DNA of 64,000 nucleotides from Pyropia haitanensis (Eukaryota; Rhodophyta; Bangiophyceae; Bangiales; Bangiaceae), in NCBI GenBank assembly GCA_008729055.1, contig SDUX01000008.1, positions 2,480,001-2,544,000 of the forward strand. The letters are read 5' to 3'. A model generated the notes under the pieces. That model saw only the letters and a program-made list of their open reading frames with translations. It searched no databases and was not told the origin of the DNA. Positions within the stretch are counted from its first letter, which is position 1. Each line of letters begins with the position of its first letter. A program made the position numbers and the translations under genes. Shown piece by piece: positions 41,771-54,974 of the stretch.

Positions 41771-42595
41771 GCAGGAGTTGGCTGCTCCGGTTGTTTTTGG
41801 GTCGCTGCCTCCCGCCCCCCGCCGGATCCGTTTGTGGGGGGCCTTGGGCTGTTTGGAGCATGTCTTTGGAGTTTTGTTTGGGTGTTTGTCTTGTCGTGTT
41901 GCCGCAGGGGTGAGTGCGTGGCCTTTCTGTTGTATGTGGATTTGGTTGCCATTGCACGCGCATGGTCTGTGTTGTGCGCCTTTGTTGTTCCATGCTTTTT
42001 TTCCCTTGGTCCACCGTCCCTGTTTCGTCAGGGGCTGACGGGCTGGCCGCATGTTGGTCTACTCTCCGATTGCCTTCTGCCCTGACACCCGTTGCGCTTG
42101 TGCTTGGCATCCTGTCCTTCCTGCTGGCTCGTGCTCTGGGGTGTACCTGGTCTGGGCGGGGTGGCTGCTTGGCTGGTCTCGGTTTTGCCCAGTCGTCTGT
42201 CCAGTTTCATCTTGGAGACGTCTACTGCGCCGAGCGTCCCGTCAACAACCAGGGACAGCGGAACGGTGCGCGGATTGTCCATGGACCGCCTTGGCCGGGA
42301 CTGGTTCCCACACCGACCTCTCGGTCGATACTTGGATGTCACGAGTCTGCTCGCAGAGCTTGTCCACTACCGATCGGATTGCTGTGCTCGGCCGCTACGC
42401 GCGTCGTATCCTCTCCGTGTGTCCTATAATGGCAAAAGAACGGAAAAGGAAAGAGAGAGCAGGTCGGCTGTACATGAGAAAACTGACTATCGAACAAAAA
42501 CGACACAGGGATACTACAAGTGAGACCGTTACTCACCACTTCTCTGTCGTCTTGACCCCATCTCCTTCCACGACACCCTCCTCACCAGTCCGCGT
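41771..42595. other. Low-GC spacer
   Basis: T- and G/T-rich DNA, distinctly poorer in GC than the window as a whole. It lies between the decayed aminotransferase and the 3' end of the serine protease gene. No coding signal, RNA gene or tandem repeat was recognised. Confidence 0.45.
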
Positions 42596-43831
42596 TCAGC
42601 GCTCAAAAAAAACACCCGCAGCCATCGACAAGGCCACGAACTGCGTCAGAGTACTGGCACTATGAGCAAAGGACGAGCCCCCTTCCTCGGATGGGAGCCA
42701 CGTCATCATGCCAACGAGCCGGCAGCTCGAATCCACCAGCGGGCCCCCGCTGAAGCCCTTCTTGATGTCGACGTTCACCTGGACCAGGTGGTATACAAGA
42801 CCACCGGGAAACACCCCGCACCGGAGCGGCCCACCGATGGAACCGTTCTTGATCGAGAAGGGCAGCCCCAGGGGGCACCCCACGGCGTACGCGATCTCGC
42901 CGGCAGCCGGTACAGGCTCACGCTTGGAGATGGGTACGAACTCCGACGCAGGAGCATGAACGCGGAGCAACGAGATGTCGTTCCGTGCGTCATAGAACAC
43001 GACCTCCGCGCTGCAAGTTTTCTCATTAACAAATGTGACCTTGATGTCACCAGCAACCTGGTCCGACTTGCTGACAACGTGCCAATTCGTGAGCACGCGG
43101 CCCGCGTCATCCCACACGAGGCCAGTGCCACCACAAGTAGAACCGTCCGGGAAGGCGGCGGAAATAGCCACCGTTGACTTGCAGACGGTCTCGTAGACGA
43201 AAGTGTCCGGCGATCCGTTCTGGGCCGGGCCCTCAGGTAGACTCTGTGACAAGACGGGAGACGACGGTCCGGCGGCCGCCGCCGAATACGTGCTCGCCGG
43301 CTCCCCCAGTAAGACCAGCCCCATGCCGACGTCTGTGAACTGCGAAAGCGGGGCGCCGAAGACGCCCCCGTCGGCCCGGGGATGACTAACAGGAGCAGCA
43401 GCAGCGGCACCAGCAGCACCACCGCCGCCACCAACAGCAGCACCATCACCACCACCACCACCGACAGAGAAAGGGGGCAGGCAATGGCCCCCTGCGAAGG
43501 AGTCCGTCGCCCCCGCCGCCTCAGCTTCCGCCCTCGCCAACATAAGCCGCCCAACCAACGTGCCGACGGGCCGCCTGAAGGCCATCTGTTCCTCGTGAAG
43601 CATCTTCTGCAAAAAGCCCAGCTTCTCGGCAGGCGGCCAATACGCGTACTGTATCGGGAACAAGATCACAGGGTTGCGGTTACAGGAAAGGTCCAAATAG
43701 TCCTGGAGATTGACGAGCTTCTTTTTCTTGCTCACTACGCGCATCCAGAGCCGACAAGCGCAATAGAACGTCCAGGAGCTGGCGTAGGCCATGTCGAAGG
43801 GCGATGGGGAAGTCTCCTGCCACGGCGCCAT
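42596..43831 (-). CDS. Trypsin-like (HtrA/Deg-type fold) serine protease
   Basis: A chymotrypsin-fold serine peptidase of 411 residues. The catalytic triad is complete: His249 in VLTNWHVV, Asp285 in NDISLLRV, Ser360 in VDIKKGFSGGPLVD, and the surrounding GTGLVWDDAGRVLTN and YAVGCPLGLPFSIKNGSIGG fit Deg/HtrA and related trypsin-2 peptidases. No PDZ domain follows; the protein ends soon after the protease fold. The N-terminal half (1-215) is unrelated: Lys/Trp/Tyr-rich segments (FYCACRLWMRVV, QDYLDLSCNRNPVILF) and a Gly/Ala linker, with no clear signal peptide. The ATG at 43831 has an ideal context (gccaccATGG). Codon use is much less GC-extreme than in other genes here and no frame break is needed, so the gene may have a different history, such as recent transfer, or lie in a lower-GC isochore. 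Confidence 0.8.
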   Translation of the reverse strand: MAPWQETSPSPFDMAYASSWTFYCACRLWMRVVSKKKKLVNLQDYLDLSCNRNPVILFPIQYAYWPPAEKLGFLQKMLHEEQMAFRRPVGTLVGRLMLARAEAEAAGATDSFAGGHCLPPFSVGGGGGDGAAVGGGGGAAGAAAAAPVSHPRADGGVFGAPLSQFTDVGMGLVLLGEPASTYSAAAAGPSSPVLSQSLPEGPAQNGSPDTFVYETVCKSTVAISAAFPDGSTCGGTGLVWDDAGRVLTNWHVVSKSDQVAGDIKVTFVNEKTCSAEVVFYDARNDISLLRVHAPASEFVPISKREPVPAAGEIAYAVGCPLGLPFSIKNGSIGGPLRCGVFPGGLVYHLVQVNVDIKKGFSGGPLVDSSCRLVGMMTWLPSEEGGSSFAHSASTLTQFVALSMAAGVFFER

Positions 43832-44561
43832 GGTGGCACCTTCAGGGGTGGAGAGGGGGGGGACGACGCGGGCTGCGAATTGAGAAGAGGGAGTCCGAGG
43901 TGGGGCAGAGGAGACAGCAACAGATGGTTGAAGAGAGGGCACGTGGACACGGTCTGCGGGCAGTGGGTGCCGCCGCCAGAGAGCGCAGAGTGTTGACACC
44001 TGTGGTTCGCCACCATGATGGACTATCAACCAATCACCGCCCGGCGGAACGCCGCGCCGAGTCTGGTCGGGCCCAGCCACCCCCAACCGCCTCCGCTGCG
44101 TCCCACCCACCTGACCTCCCCACAACCGCCGCTGCCTCCCACCCCCCGCACGTCCCCACCGTTACCCCAAACGATACCGCCGCCGTCTTGCCGGTAATTC
44201 CAAACGACACCATCCACACCCGCAACACGTGCCGCACACGAGCGGTGACCTCCCCCGCGCCACCCCCCCCTGCGCCGTCCACCCGGCGCACCCCGTGCAC
44301 GGCGGTCCCCCCGCGCTCCCCCCCCCAATTGTACTTTCCAAGCAGGCCGCACCGCTACCCCCCCCCCCCATCCACAAACTCCCCCGCGGCGGACGTAAGG
44401 AAACGCGCGCAGCAGCCAACGTTGCGCACGCGTCGCCCACCGGCGGGGGATCCAGGAGCGCCGGCGGCCGCGCGTGACGGGGCGGACGCGGGCGGTGCAG
44501 CCGGCGGGGCCCCCGCCGCCGGTCACCCTCCACCATCGCCGTATCCGCCGTCGTCTCGGCA

Positions 44562-44593
<32 letters not shown>

Positions 44594-47500
44594 GGTGGTG
44601 GTGCGGGGTCGCGTCGACCGGCGGCGGCGGCCGCCGCCGCGGCGGTTCCCACCGGTGCGGACACCGCCAGTGCCGCCGCCCTCCCCCCCTCAGACAATGG
44701 GCGCCAGCGCCCTCCCCGCCACCCGCCGCCGCGGCCATACCGACTGCCGCCGCCACCACCACTCGCGAGAGGCCACCTCACCCACCGACCTCCCCCCCCG
44801 ACCACCCCCTCCACCACCCCCACCGGGGGCGTCCCTACCATGGCGTCAGTGGTGGCGGCAACGGTGGCAGCGGCGGTGGTCAGCGCCCGGTGCTCGGGCA
44901 GCCGCGAGGTAGCCGCCGCGGATGGCAACAACCACGCGGCGACGGTGGCCATGGAACAAACGACCGCAAAGGGGGGGCGTCGGGGAAGGGCTGGGGGGGG
45001 GGACGCCGCGCTGGAAGGGGTCGGCAATGGGTACCGAGGAGGAGCGGGGGGAGCGCCGCCGCCGTCGCCGCCGCCGCCCTGCCGCAGCTACCGTCGCAGC
45101 AGCCGCCGCCGCCGTCGCGGACCGGGGCGTGGGGACGGCGGCATTTATGGCGCGGGCGGGCGCCGGGGTGGCCGCCGCGACCGCCGCGGCGGCCTCCGCC
45201 GGCAGGCCCGCCGCGGCGGTCGCCCGCCCCGAGCGCCGCGGCAGCGAAACTCCCCGCGCGCACCGCCGCGCGCACCGCCTCTGCCCCTCCCGCCGTCGCC
45301 GCCGTCGCCGCCGCTGGTGCGGCGACCACCTCTTTCCCCCCCGTCGGCGCCGCCGATGCCGCCACCGCAGCCGCCACCTTCCGACGGGGGCCCCGCTCCA
45401 ACGGCGGCAGCGGTGTCCCGTGGGCATGCCAGACCGCCGTCGTGTGAGCGCGAGTGGCAGCCGGGTGGGCACGTGCGGAGGGGGGTAGGGGCGTCGGTGC
45501 CGCGGCGGGCGGCCGTTCCCCACCGGCCGCGGGTGCCGCACGCGCGCAGAGGGGCCGCGCCCGTGGCGGTGGACCCCGGCAGCTGTGGGGGGGGAAAGAG
45601 GAGAGAGACGCGGGGGGGTGGATAAAGGAAACGGGCGGGCTGCGGCAGCCGCCCCGTGGCCGCCAAATTAACCCCACCCGCAGGAGGAGGTGGGGGACCG
45701 TGCCGCTGTGCAGATGGAAACGAAACGGGAGGGCGGCCAGCTCGGTGGCGGGAGTCGCCACCGACGACGCCGTCGGGATGCGATGAGGCGGCGGCGGGAG
45801 CGCGACAGCAGCGGGGCCGGTGGCGGTCGTCCGGTGCCGACCGTCGCCCTCCCAGTCCTGGTCATCGCGTGCCGCTGCCACGAGTGGCAGCCGTCAGCCG
45901 TCCCGTGTGCGGGCAGCGACACACCGCCCCTGACACGCACGGCCGCCAAATCAAACAGCCAACGTGGGGTTGAGGGACGCGGCCACGAGATCACCAGCGG
46001 TACGGATCAGCGTCCCGGCCCGCGTCCCGCCACCCGCCGAATCAGCGTGCTCTTCCCGGTCCTGACATAAGGCACCAGACACGATCTAAAGAGGCGGGGG
46101 GCCCACCGACGGCCCAGAGGTGCTTGTCGCAGGATCCACGACAAGCTTATGTTTTCCTGAAACGTGGCATGTCGTGACACCCGTAACACATAGAGATACA
46201 GTGTGTACGCGGTTATATGACAGGTCCATGTGTACAAGTAGCCCACTGAGGTTCATCACTGTACGCCATGTGTACACAGCTGTTCGGGTCACCTGTACGT
46301 GAAAATACTTTACTTACTTTTGCAAGCCAAGGACTGCCTTTCACTGCGGGGCTGCTGGAAAGCGAGCTACCTTGCGTTCCGACCAAGTGCCTGATGGCGG
46401 AGGGGGAGGCGGCGACAGGGAAAGAGAAGAGAGGTTGCTGCACCCCAGCAAAGAACCGTTCCAGAGAAAAAAAAATGTATACATTTTATTCCCCGTCATC
46501 TTCCCCACCCAGTACCATATCCACCGTTTCGTCTATGGCCTCCACATCGTGGGATGATGAAGCGTCAGGGAAGCACCCCGAAATAGATTCCGGCGAACGC
46601 CGGCGGGTACATGTATGTACAGTAGCAGGTGATGTTGCGGGTGGCGGCGCAGCGGACGACGCGGCCGCACCCTGTTTGTCGCTGCCGTATTGCTCGGATG
46701 GACTTTGTAACAGCGCGCGCATTTGTCGACTCAAATATGTGTTGGGTTTTGTCGCGGAACATTTCTGTCAACCTGAGGACGGATCTCGTGCGATGTGCGG
46801 CTCGGTTATGTGAGGGGGGTCATATAATCAAGCCGCACATAGTCGAATACGGACTGTATATTCTGTTGAGGGAGCTTCGGCGTGGACAAAATGACGTTAC
46901 GTAGAATTGACAAACTTTTGACGTAACATACACACACGCGAAACAAAAAAAACGCCACTGCTGTGAGCGTATCGATGCATTGAGGTATTTTTTTTTACCT
47001 CCCCTCTTCCACCCTTTATTTTCTTCCTCTTTCCCTCCTGTTTTGTAGGTGACTCTACAACAACGGGGGAGGCGGAGAGTGAGGGTGGCGGGAGGAAACA
47101 ATACAACACCACTACGCTCCCCAGTAGTTGCTGTGCTTCGCGGACTCTCAATGATCTGAGTTGTTGCCGGCCTGTCGCTCCCGAGGAGCGGCTCTCTTCA
47201 CGCTGCGGCGGCCTTCCCGGCACAGCGCACGTTTCCGTCTTTGAGTGCACCGTCACGAAGGAGAATGAGGGGCAGAACCTTGCCGTGCCGGGCAGGACGG
47301 TGGGCGCCGCACGGTCAACCGCCCCGCCGGCTACACAGTCGCCGTCGTCTGTCCCGCGGGTCGTGTGCACCCGTGGAGGTGGGGCTGGCACCGCCGCCGA
47401 CACTTGGAAAGAGGGAAAAAGAAGGAGCTGGAAGGCGGGTGGGCGGGTGGGCGGGCGGCCCCTCACGGGCGCTAAGAGGTAGGCCACTTGCGCAGTCAGC

Positions 47501-47996
47501 CCAGTGGGGGGCACGTGCGGCCGGGGTGGAGCGCACACACGAACATACCCTGTCAACCTTCCGTCCGGCCCTTCGTTCCATTAAGCTGGCACGATGACCG
47601 CCTGAGTGTCTGAGAGAATCAATCCCTACCCTCTCGCTTCCGCAACTCCATTCCCGACCACACAACCCCTTCCCCTGTTGAAGTCCACCCGGCGCCCCGT
47701 CCCCAGCAGGGTGCGGGCGCACGCGGTCCCCCACCGTGGCAAGTCGGAGAGAGTCAAGTCCTTGTGTTGCACCTCCCTCTCCCCCGCGCCCTCCCCGGTC
47801 GGCGTTATGTACCGCCCGGGCAGCCGCAGTCCTCTCGCCCAACACTTGGTGCCTGCGTACTCTTGGCTGCAGTAGTCTATGTGGATCATGAGACCATTCA
47901 TAGTGTGTATTTCAATAAAAAGTATATTTCAATAAAGAGTGCCACGTGGCGCAATGAATCACCTTGTCAATAGATAGTAAATATTTCCGATAGAAG
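43832..47996. other. Spacer, GC-rich then AT-richer
   Basis: 43832-45900 is GC-rich with Pro/Ala/Arg low-complexity frames only; its left end should be the promoter of the serine protease. From about 45900 to 47990 GC drops. Here are A and T runs (46468-46476, 46946-46954, 46987-46996), TGTGTAC-rich DNA (46190-46290) and a duplicated TATTTCAATAAA motif (about 47911 and 47925) that could be poly(A) signals of an unseen gene. Open frames of 180-220 codons on both strands show no recognisable domain. Confidence 0.35.
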
Positions 47997-48270
47997 ATCC
48001 GGATCGGCTCCCGAGGATGAGCCCAACATCCTGGCCGCGGCGGACCGCGTCGCGGACCTCGTGGCCGCCGAGGTGGCCCGCGGCATGCCGCCGTCGCGGG
48101 TGTTTGTGATGGACTTTAGCCAGGGGGGTGCGGTGGCGCTGACGCACGCGCTCCGCAGCCCGGTGCGGGTGGGCGGCACGGTCGTTCTCAGCGGCTGGCT
48201 GCCACTGCGGCGGCGGTACCCGGCGGCGGTGAGCACGGCGAATCGGGATTCCCCCATTCTCATGCTGCAC
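47997..48270 (+). pseudogene. Acyl-protein thioesterase exon or fragment
   Basis: A single in-frame block: SAPEDEPNILAAADRVADLV, MPPSRVFVMDFSQGGAVALT, VGGTVVLSGWLPLRRRYPAA and SPILMLH. It aligns along the middle of acyl-protein thioesterases (phospholipase/carboxylesterase family), including the nucleophile motif FSQGG with its serine intact. The left edge is preceded by GATAGAAG (possible acceptor) and the right edge runs into GTACGC (possible donor) exactly where the family continues with the H-G-D block. I found neither the upstream HG oxyanion exon nor the downstream Asp/His exons within several kilobases. It is either one exon of a gene with long introns or an isolated relic. Confidence 0.6.
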
Positions 48271-50314
48271 GTACGCTTGGGGGGGGAGGGGGAGGGGGGA
48301 GAGACAGTGGGGGTACAGGCGCGAGCGTCAGGTCACTCTGGCGGGGTGATGGGCGACAGCTGGGGTGTGGGCCACCGCCGCCGGGTGTCCCTCGTTTTGT
48401 GGCACCGGGCTGGTGGGAGCTGTGAGCACGGCCGTAGCGTGTTTGTGGTGGCGTTGCTCCACTCCACCTTGCCGCGGACACCGCACTGGATGGAGGTGGT
48501 TCCTACATACTCTGCTGGCCATCACGCTTTCACACAAACACAACCAGGCCCGTCTGCGATCCTCACCCACACCGCGAGCATCGGTGACACCACCAGCCAC
48601 ACGAACGTCACAGTGCACTTCAACCCAACGCACATTGTCCATGATAGCTCGCCGCCCTGTCCCCCCCACCCCCCTGATGTCCTCCCTCTCGTTCCGCCAG
48701 CACAACGAGAAAGAAACATTTCTCACAACACGAACCTTGTGAGCCAGACCAGTGCACCGACCGCTGCGGGATGTTGTAGCAGCCACGCCGCCGCGGCGGG
48801 GGGCGCCCCAAGCCACCACCGCGGCTTTCGCACGCCCGGCGGCACGGCGGTCGAGCGGCGGCAGCGGGGGGCCGGGAGGGGGAGGCGGTCCCATCCCCCC
48901 CCCCGCCTTCCCCTCCACCCCCCTTTGTACCTCCCGACCGCCCTTCGCGCTCGACCCGACCCGTGCGGCCACACGCACTGCGCGTGATGGACACGCGCCG
49001 GTCCAGTGGGCAGACGGACGGCGGGCGGACCGCCAGGGAGCGGCTCGGAGGAGAAGACCCCGCCGAGGACGTCCACTGGGGAAGGGGAGGGGCGGAAGGA
49101 GGCGGCGGAGAGGGGGGGGCCGCCGCCGACGAGGACGCTGGGAGGCGGACGGCGGGTGAGGGATCGCCACGTTTGCCCCGGGGCATGCATCGGGCGCCAC
49201 TGCCGTTAGCGCGGCGGTGGGGCAAAAACGCCCAACGAGCAACCCCTCTGATGGACATTGATGGGGGCGCGCTGTTCCCGGTCCGTTGGGCGTCCGGTGG
49301 GCGCTGTTGCATTGGCGGAACCGCCCTAAATACCACTGCCGTCCCGGCCGCCACGCCGTGGCCCCAACACACCGGGCATCGTTTCACCAGGCCGATCCGC
49401 CGCGCACCAGACGTGGAGGACAAATGACGGTTCGCGCGAGCAGCGGTGTCGACCGCAGGGACCCGCAGGAGATCACGTGTGGGCCCCACGCGGCGTGCCA
49501 ATGGCGGTGCGGATCGCGCGATTTGGCTCGCATCGTCTGACCGGCCTACACGGCCCGGCGCGCCGTCCATTGAAATTCCCACCACCAGTCGGGCACCCCC
49601 GCGACCGGATCGTCCTGGTCACCGCCGCCGCCGGCCGCCACCACCGCTGCCGCCCCCCCCGCCGCCGCCGCCGCCACCCCAGCGGCGGCCGCCACCGCCA
49701 CCACCGCCGCCGCCGCCGCCACCACCGCCGCCGCCGCCGCGGCCGCCACCAGCAGCACCCCCGCCCGCGCGGGCCGACGGACCGTGTCGCCGCCCACGGC
49801 GGCGGCCGGCACCCCCGCCAGTCGCGCGCCCGCTCCGACCCTCACGCCACGACGCTCCGTGCCGGCCGGCGGTCGGCCCAAGCGGGACCGCGCCCGCCCG
49901 TGTGGTGGCGGGGCGTCGGTTTGGATACGCCCTTGGGCGGGAGTGGATGGGGGGGACACGGCCGCCGCGGGGGTAAGGTAGCCCCGCCGCCCGCGCGGCG
50001 GTGAGCAGGGGAGGGTGCGCCGCGGTGGGCGTCTGGGGTGCGCCCCGCCCGTGTGCACCCCGCCCCGAGCACGGGCGGACGGTGGCCAGTCCAGGCCGCC
50101 GCCGTCGGGCCACCCGCGGCGGCGCCCGTCGGGCGCGGCGCGCCGCCCACCCGCTCGTGGCGGCACACACCCGGACCGCACCGGGATCCCAACCACAACC
50201 CCCGTCCACCCGGTGGCGGCGTCTGTCAGCCCGCCACACCCATCGGCCGACGGGCTACCCACCCCCCCCCCCCTTACCTGCCCCCCCCCCACCCCCCCCA
50301 AGCTCACACACCCA
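48271..50314. other. Spacer downstream of condensin gene
   Basis: 48271-48770 is of moderate GC and could be intronic sequence of the thioesterase fragment. 48770-50314 is GC-rich with CCG-triplet tracts (49640-49760) and C runs at 50267-50340. No recognisable gene. The 3' UTR of the condensin gene should be at its right end. Confidence 0.35.
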
Positions 50315-50630
50315 CTACGGCCGCATCCACCCCCCCCCCCCCCCCGCCCCCCCCGCCCCCCCATCTGCCGGCGGCGGCGGCGGCGGCTCCCCCCCCCCCC
50401 CCCGGGCGGCGGGGACCCCCCCCGCGAGCCGCCGCGCCAGCGCCGCGGCGGCGGCGCGCGCCTCGGGCCGCCCCCCCCGCCCCGCCCGGCCGACCGCCGC
50501 CGCCACCGACGCCGCCACGTCCGCGTCGGCCAGGTGCGGCACGACGGCGGTGGCCCACGCGTCGTCCAGGCGGGCGAGCGCCCGCTCGGGGAGGGGCACC
50601 ACCGACAGGCAGTAGGCCACGTCGCGGGCC

Positions 50631-50674
<44 letters not shown>

Positions 50675-51538
50675 CGCGGCGGCACGCCTCGCCGGTGGCG
50701 TCTCCGCGTCCGTGTCCGCGTCGCGGCGGCGGTCCGCGGCGGGCTGCGAGCGGGGGTCCCCGTCGTCGTCGGCAGGCGGCTGGGAGAGGGCGTCCCCGTC
50801 CCCGTCACCGCCACCGTCGTCGTTGGCGGCCGACGGCGACCGCGGCTCGCCGCCGCCGGCGTCACCGCCGACAGCGGCGGCGGCGGCAGTGGCGGCGCCG
50901 TCGGCCGCGTCGGCAGCGGCGGCGGCGGGGGTGGACGCCCCGTCCCTCCCCCTCGCCTCCTCGTCTGGCCGGCGGATCCCCGCGAGGCGGCCGAGCAGCT
51001 TGCCCACCACCGCCTCGGCGTGGCGGTCCGACGTGACGAGGCCAAGGAGGAACGCCATCACCGCCCGAAACCGCCGCTCGTCGAGCGGCACCCCCCCGCC
51101 GGTGCGGCGGCGGCCGCCCCCCCCCCCCCCCCACCGGCGGCACCCCCCCACCCCCCCCCCCCATCCTCCGCGTCGGCAGCGTCGGCGGCGCCCCCCCCCC
51201 CCCCCCCCCCCCCCGACAGCGCCGACAGCACCTCTGGCAGCAAGTTGTACACCGCCCCCGGCGCCTTGGCCTCGAGCCGCCGGAACAGCGCCCGCGCCGC
51301 CGCCGCGACGCGCGCGTCCGCGTCGGCGGTCGCGGCGGCAACCGCCGCCGCCACCGGCCGTGCCTTGAACATGTCGCCCAGGACGAGGCGGCCGACAACC
51401 AAGACCCCCGCGTGGCGCACCCGCGCGTCCGCGTCGGCGGGGGCGGCGGTGATGGCCGCCGCCGCGCCGCCGCCGCCGGCGGCGGGGTAGCGCGCGGCAA
51501 CGTCCCCGACCGCCGCGACCGCCGCCACCCGCACCGCC

Positions 51539-51579
<41 letters not shown>

Positions 51580-52141
51580 CGCCGCGGCGGGCCGCGCCGC
51601 CGTCGGCAGCCGCGGGTGGCCACCACCGCCGCCCGCACCGGCGGCACCCCCACCCCCACCACCACCACCACCACCACCGCCGCCGCCGGCGGCGGCCAGA
51701 CGGCCACGCCGCCGCGGCGGGCGGCTCCCCCTCCAGCCGTCCGCCGCGGGGGTGTCCTCCCCCCCCCCCCGCCCCCCCCCCCGCCGCCCGTGGTGGCCGC
51801 CACCACCAACGCCGGCAGCAGCGCGTCGGCCAGCTCTGCCGACAAGACCGCGATGCGGCCGGCGGCGGCGGCGGCGGGCGCGGCGACCGCCGGTGGCGCC
51901 GCCGCCCCCGCCCGCAGCAGCCGGCCCAGCAGCGGCACGTACGCGCCGGCGGCGCCCGCAGGGGACGCCAGCTCCGCCACCGCCGCCGCCAGCGCCGCGT
52001 CCGCCTCGCCGTCGGCCAGCCGCGCGGCGGCCGCCACGCCACCGCCACCACCACCACCACCACCACCGCCGCCGCCACCGCTGCTCGTCGCGCCACCGCC
52101 ACCGCCGCCGCTGCTGTCGCCGTCGCCGCCGTCGCCGTCGC

Positions 52142-52172
<31 letters not shown>

Positions 52173-52644
52173 GTCGCCGTCGCCGTCGCCGCCGCCGGTG
52201 ACCGCGTCGAGGCCACCGTCAGCGGGGTGGTCGGTGGGGTCGTGGGGGGGAGGGGGGGGGGGGGCGCCGCGACGACGACGCCGGCTGCTGGGGCCAGCCG
52301 TGGCTGGGGTGGCGGCCGCCGCCGCCGCGGCGGCCGCCGCCGCGGCGGCGGTGGCGGTGGCGGCGGCGGCGGTGCCGCGGCCGCGACGGCGGCGAGGGGT
52401 GGCGGCGGCGGCGGTGGCGCCACCGGCGGCGGCGGCGGCACCCCCCCCACCCCCGCCCGCGTCGTCATTGGCGGCGTCGTCATTGGCGGCGGCGGCGGCG
52501 GCGGCGGCGGCCGCCGCCGCGTGGCGGCGGTCGGCGGCGGCGAGCGCGGCGACGCGCCGCTCCGCGGCGCGCAGCTGGCACAGCGCCACGTGGCCAACCA
52601 GGTGGAGCAGCCACCCGAGGCGCGCCGCGTCGACCGTCACCGCC

Positions 52645-52675
<31 letters not shown>

Positions 52676-53710
52676 TGTTCGCGTCGGCGCCGTCCGCGTC
52701 GGTGGCGGCGGTGGCGGCGGCGGCGGGCGCGGCGGCGGCGGCGGCGGCGGCGGCGTCCATGGCGGCGGCGGCAGCGGCACCACCCGCGACGGCCGCCGCC
52801 GACGTCACGCCAGTGTCGGCGGTGGCACCGGCGACGCCGCCGTCGGGTTCCGTGGGCGTGGGATGGGCGGCGGCGGCGGTGGCGGCGGCGGTGGCGGTGG
52901 TGGTGGTGGGTGGCAGCACCGCCGCGGCGACGGCGGCGAGGCAGCGGCGGATGCGGGGTTCGGGCGTGCCGTCGAGGGCGTAGATGGCGGTCACCGCCGC
53001 CTCGGCGGCGGGTAGGTAGGCCCCGTCGGGGGGGGGGGAGGCGCGCCGCCGCCGCCACCACCCCCACCGCCACCGCCACCGCCACCCCCACCCCAACCGC
53101 CACCTCCACCCCCACCCCCACCACCCCCACCGCCGCCGCCACCACCACCGCCGCCACTGCCGCAGCCGCCCGCGGCGGCCACCCCCCCCCCCGCGTCGCC
53201 AATCCCACCCACCGCGGCATCCCCGTCCTCACCGCCACCCCCACCACCACCACCACCCCCACCCCCACCACCACCACCCCCACCACCCCCACCGCCGCCC
53301 CTACCCCCCCCCCCCCCCCAGCCGGCACCGCCACCACCACCGCCTCCGCGGCGTCTGCAAGCGCCGACCGGGCGACCGCACCCAGCGCCGGCGCGACGGC
53401 GGCGGCAACCACCAGCGCCCACTGGCGTAGCGCCCACCCCCCCCCCCTCCCCCCACCGGTACCGCCGCGACACCAACGGGGCTGGACGGCACGCTGCTGG
53501 GGGTGGGCGTCGGGCTGACGAGGCGGACGAGCGCCGCGGCGTGGCGGCGTGCGAGCGCCGCGGCGGGGTCGGCCGCCGCGATGGCGGCGAGGATGGCGAG
53601 CGCGGCGGGGCGGTCGGGGGGGTGGGTGGCGGGCACCCGCGCGGCGGCCGTGTCCCACAGCACCCCAATGGCGGGGGCGTCGAGGACGCCCGCCACGGTG
53701 CCGCTGCTGC

Positions 53711-53749
<39 letters not shown>

Positions 53750-54942
53750 TGTTGTTGTTGTTGCTGCTGCTGCTGCTGCTGGCGCCGCTGCCGCTGCCGC
53801 CGCCGCTGCCGCTGCCGCCACCGCCGGGCAGCAGGGCGCGGACGAGGACGTGCAGCGCGGCGAGCGTGGCGCCCGTTGCGCCCACCGCGAGGCGGGTGAG
53901 CCCCAGGGCGGTGCGGAGGGCGGCGGCCTTCCCCCCCCCCCCAGGCGGACCGCGGCGCCCCCCCCCCCCCCCCCCCGAGCGCGCGTGCCGCCGCCGCGAC
54001 CGCCGCGGCAACGACCGGCGGGGACGGGGAGAGGAGGAGCGGGAGGAGGGTGGCGGGCACCGCCGCGGCGGGGAGGGCGCCAAAGCGGACGGCGGTGGTG
54101 AGCACCGCCGCCGCGGCGGCCGTGTCGGCCGCGGAGGGCGTGACGAGGAGCGCGGCGGTGCGGGGGAGGGCGCGGGAGAGGGCGGCGGTGAAGGGCACCG
54201 CGCCGGCATAGTAGGCGGCGAGGCGGCGGAGGGCGGGGAGGGGGAGCTCCTCCGTGTCCGTGTCGGGGGGGGGGGGGGGGCGCCGTCGTCGTCGTCGGTG
54301 GTGGTGGTGGCGTCACCGCCACCGCCACCGCCACCGCCGCCGCCGCCGCCACCGCCGCCGTCGCCGTCGCCGTCCCCGTCGCCACCGCCGCCGCCGCTGC
54401 CGCCGCCGCGGTCGTTGTGGTCGTTGTGGTCCATGCCGCACGCCACGACGGTGGCCGCCGTACCGCCGGGCGCGCTGCCGTCACCGGCGGCCGCCACCAC
54501 GACCGCGCCCCCCCCCCCCCCCCCCCCGGCCAGCCGGCCCCCCCCCCCCAGCCGCCGCCGCCACCACCGCGGCGGCCTGCCGCTCCTCCGCGGCCCGCAG
54601 CCGGCGGGCGACCCCCCCCGCGGCGGCGCGGACCCCCCCCACGCCCAGCGCCGGCCCGTACGGGTTGGCCACCATCACCGCGGCGAGGCCCGCCGCGGCG
54701 GCGCGGCGGACCCCCCCCCCCGGTCCGCCAGGCGGCCGCCCAGCACGCCCACCACCCGGGGCAACACCCGCCGTGGCAGCGCCCCCGCCGCCGCCGCGTC
54801 GGTGACCGCCGCGACCGCCGCGGCGCGCGTCCACGCCGACGCGTCCCGGCCGGCACGGAGGAGGAGCGTGTCGATGAGCGCGTCGCGGGTCGCCGCCGCC
54901 GCGGCGGGGGTGATTGCGCCGGGGTGACCCGCGACGGTGGTG

Positions 54943-54974
<32 letters not shown>

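Noticed and set aside
44474..45881. Long overlapping frames between the serine protease and the thioesterase fragment.
   Set aside because: Low-complexity Ala/Arg/Pro/Gly content in all frames; no conserved block.
46268..46813. 181-codon + strand frame in the AT-richer spacer.
   Set aside because: No motif, no good start context; the opposite strand is equally open over part of it.
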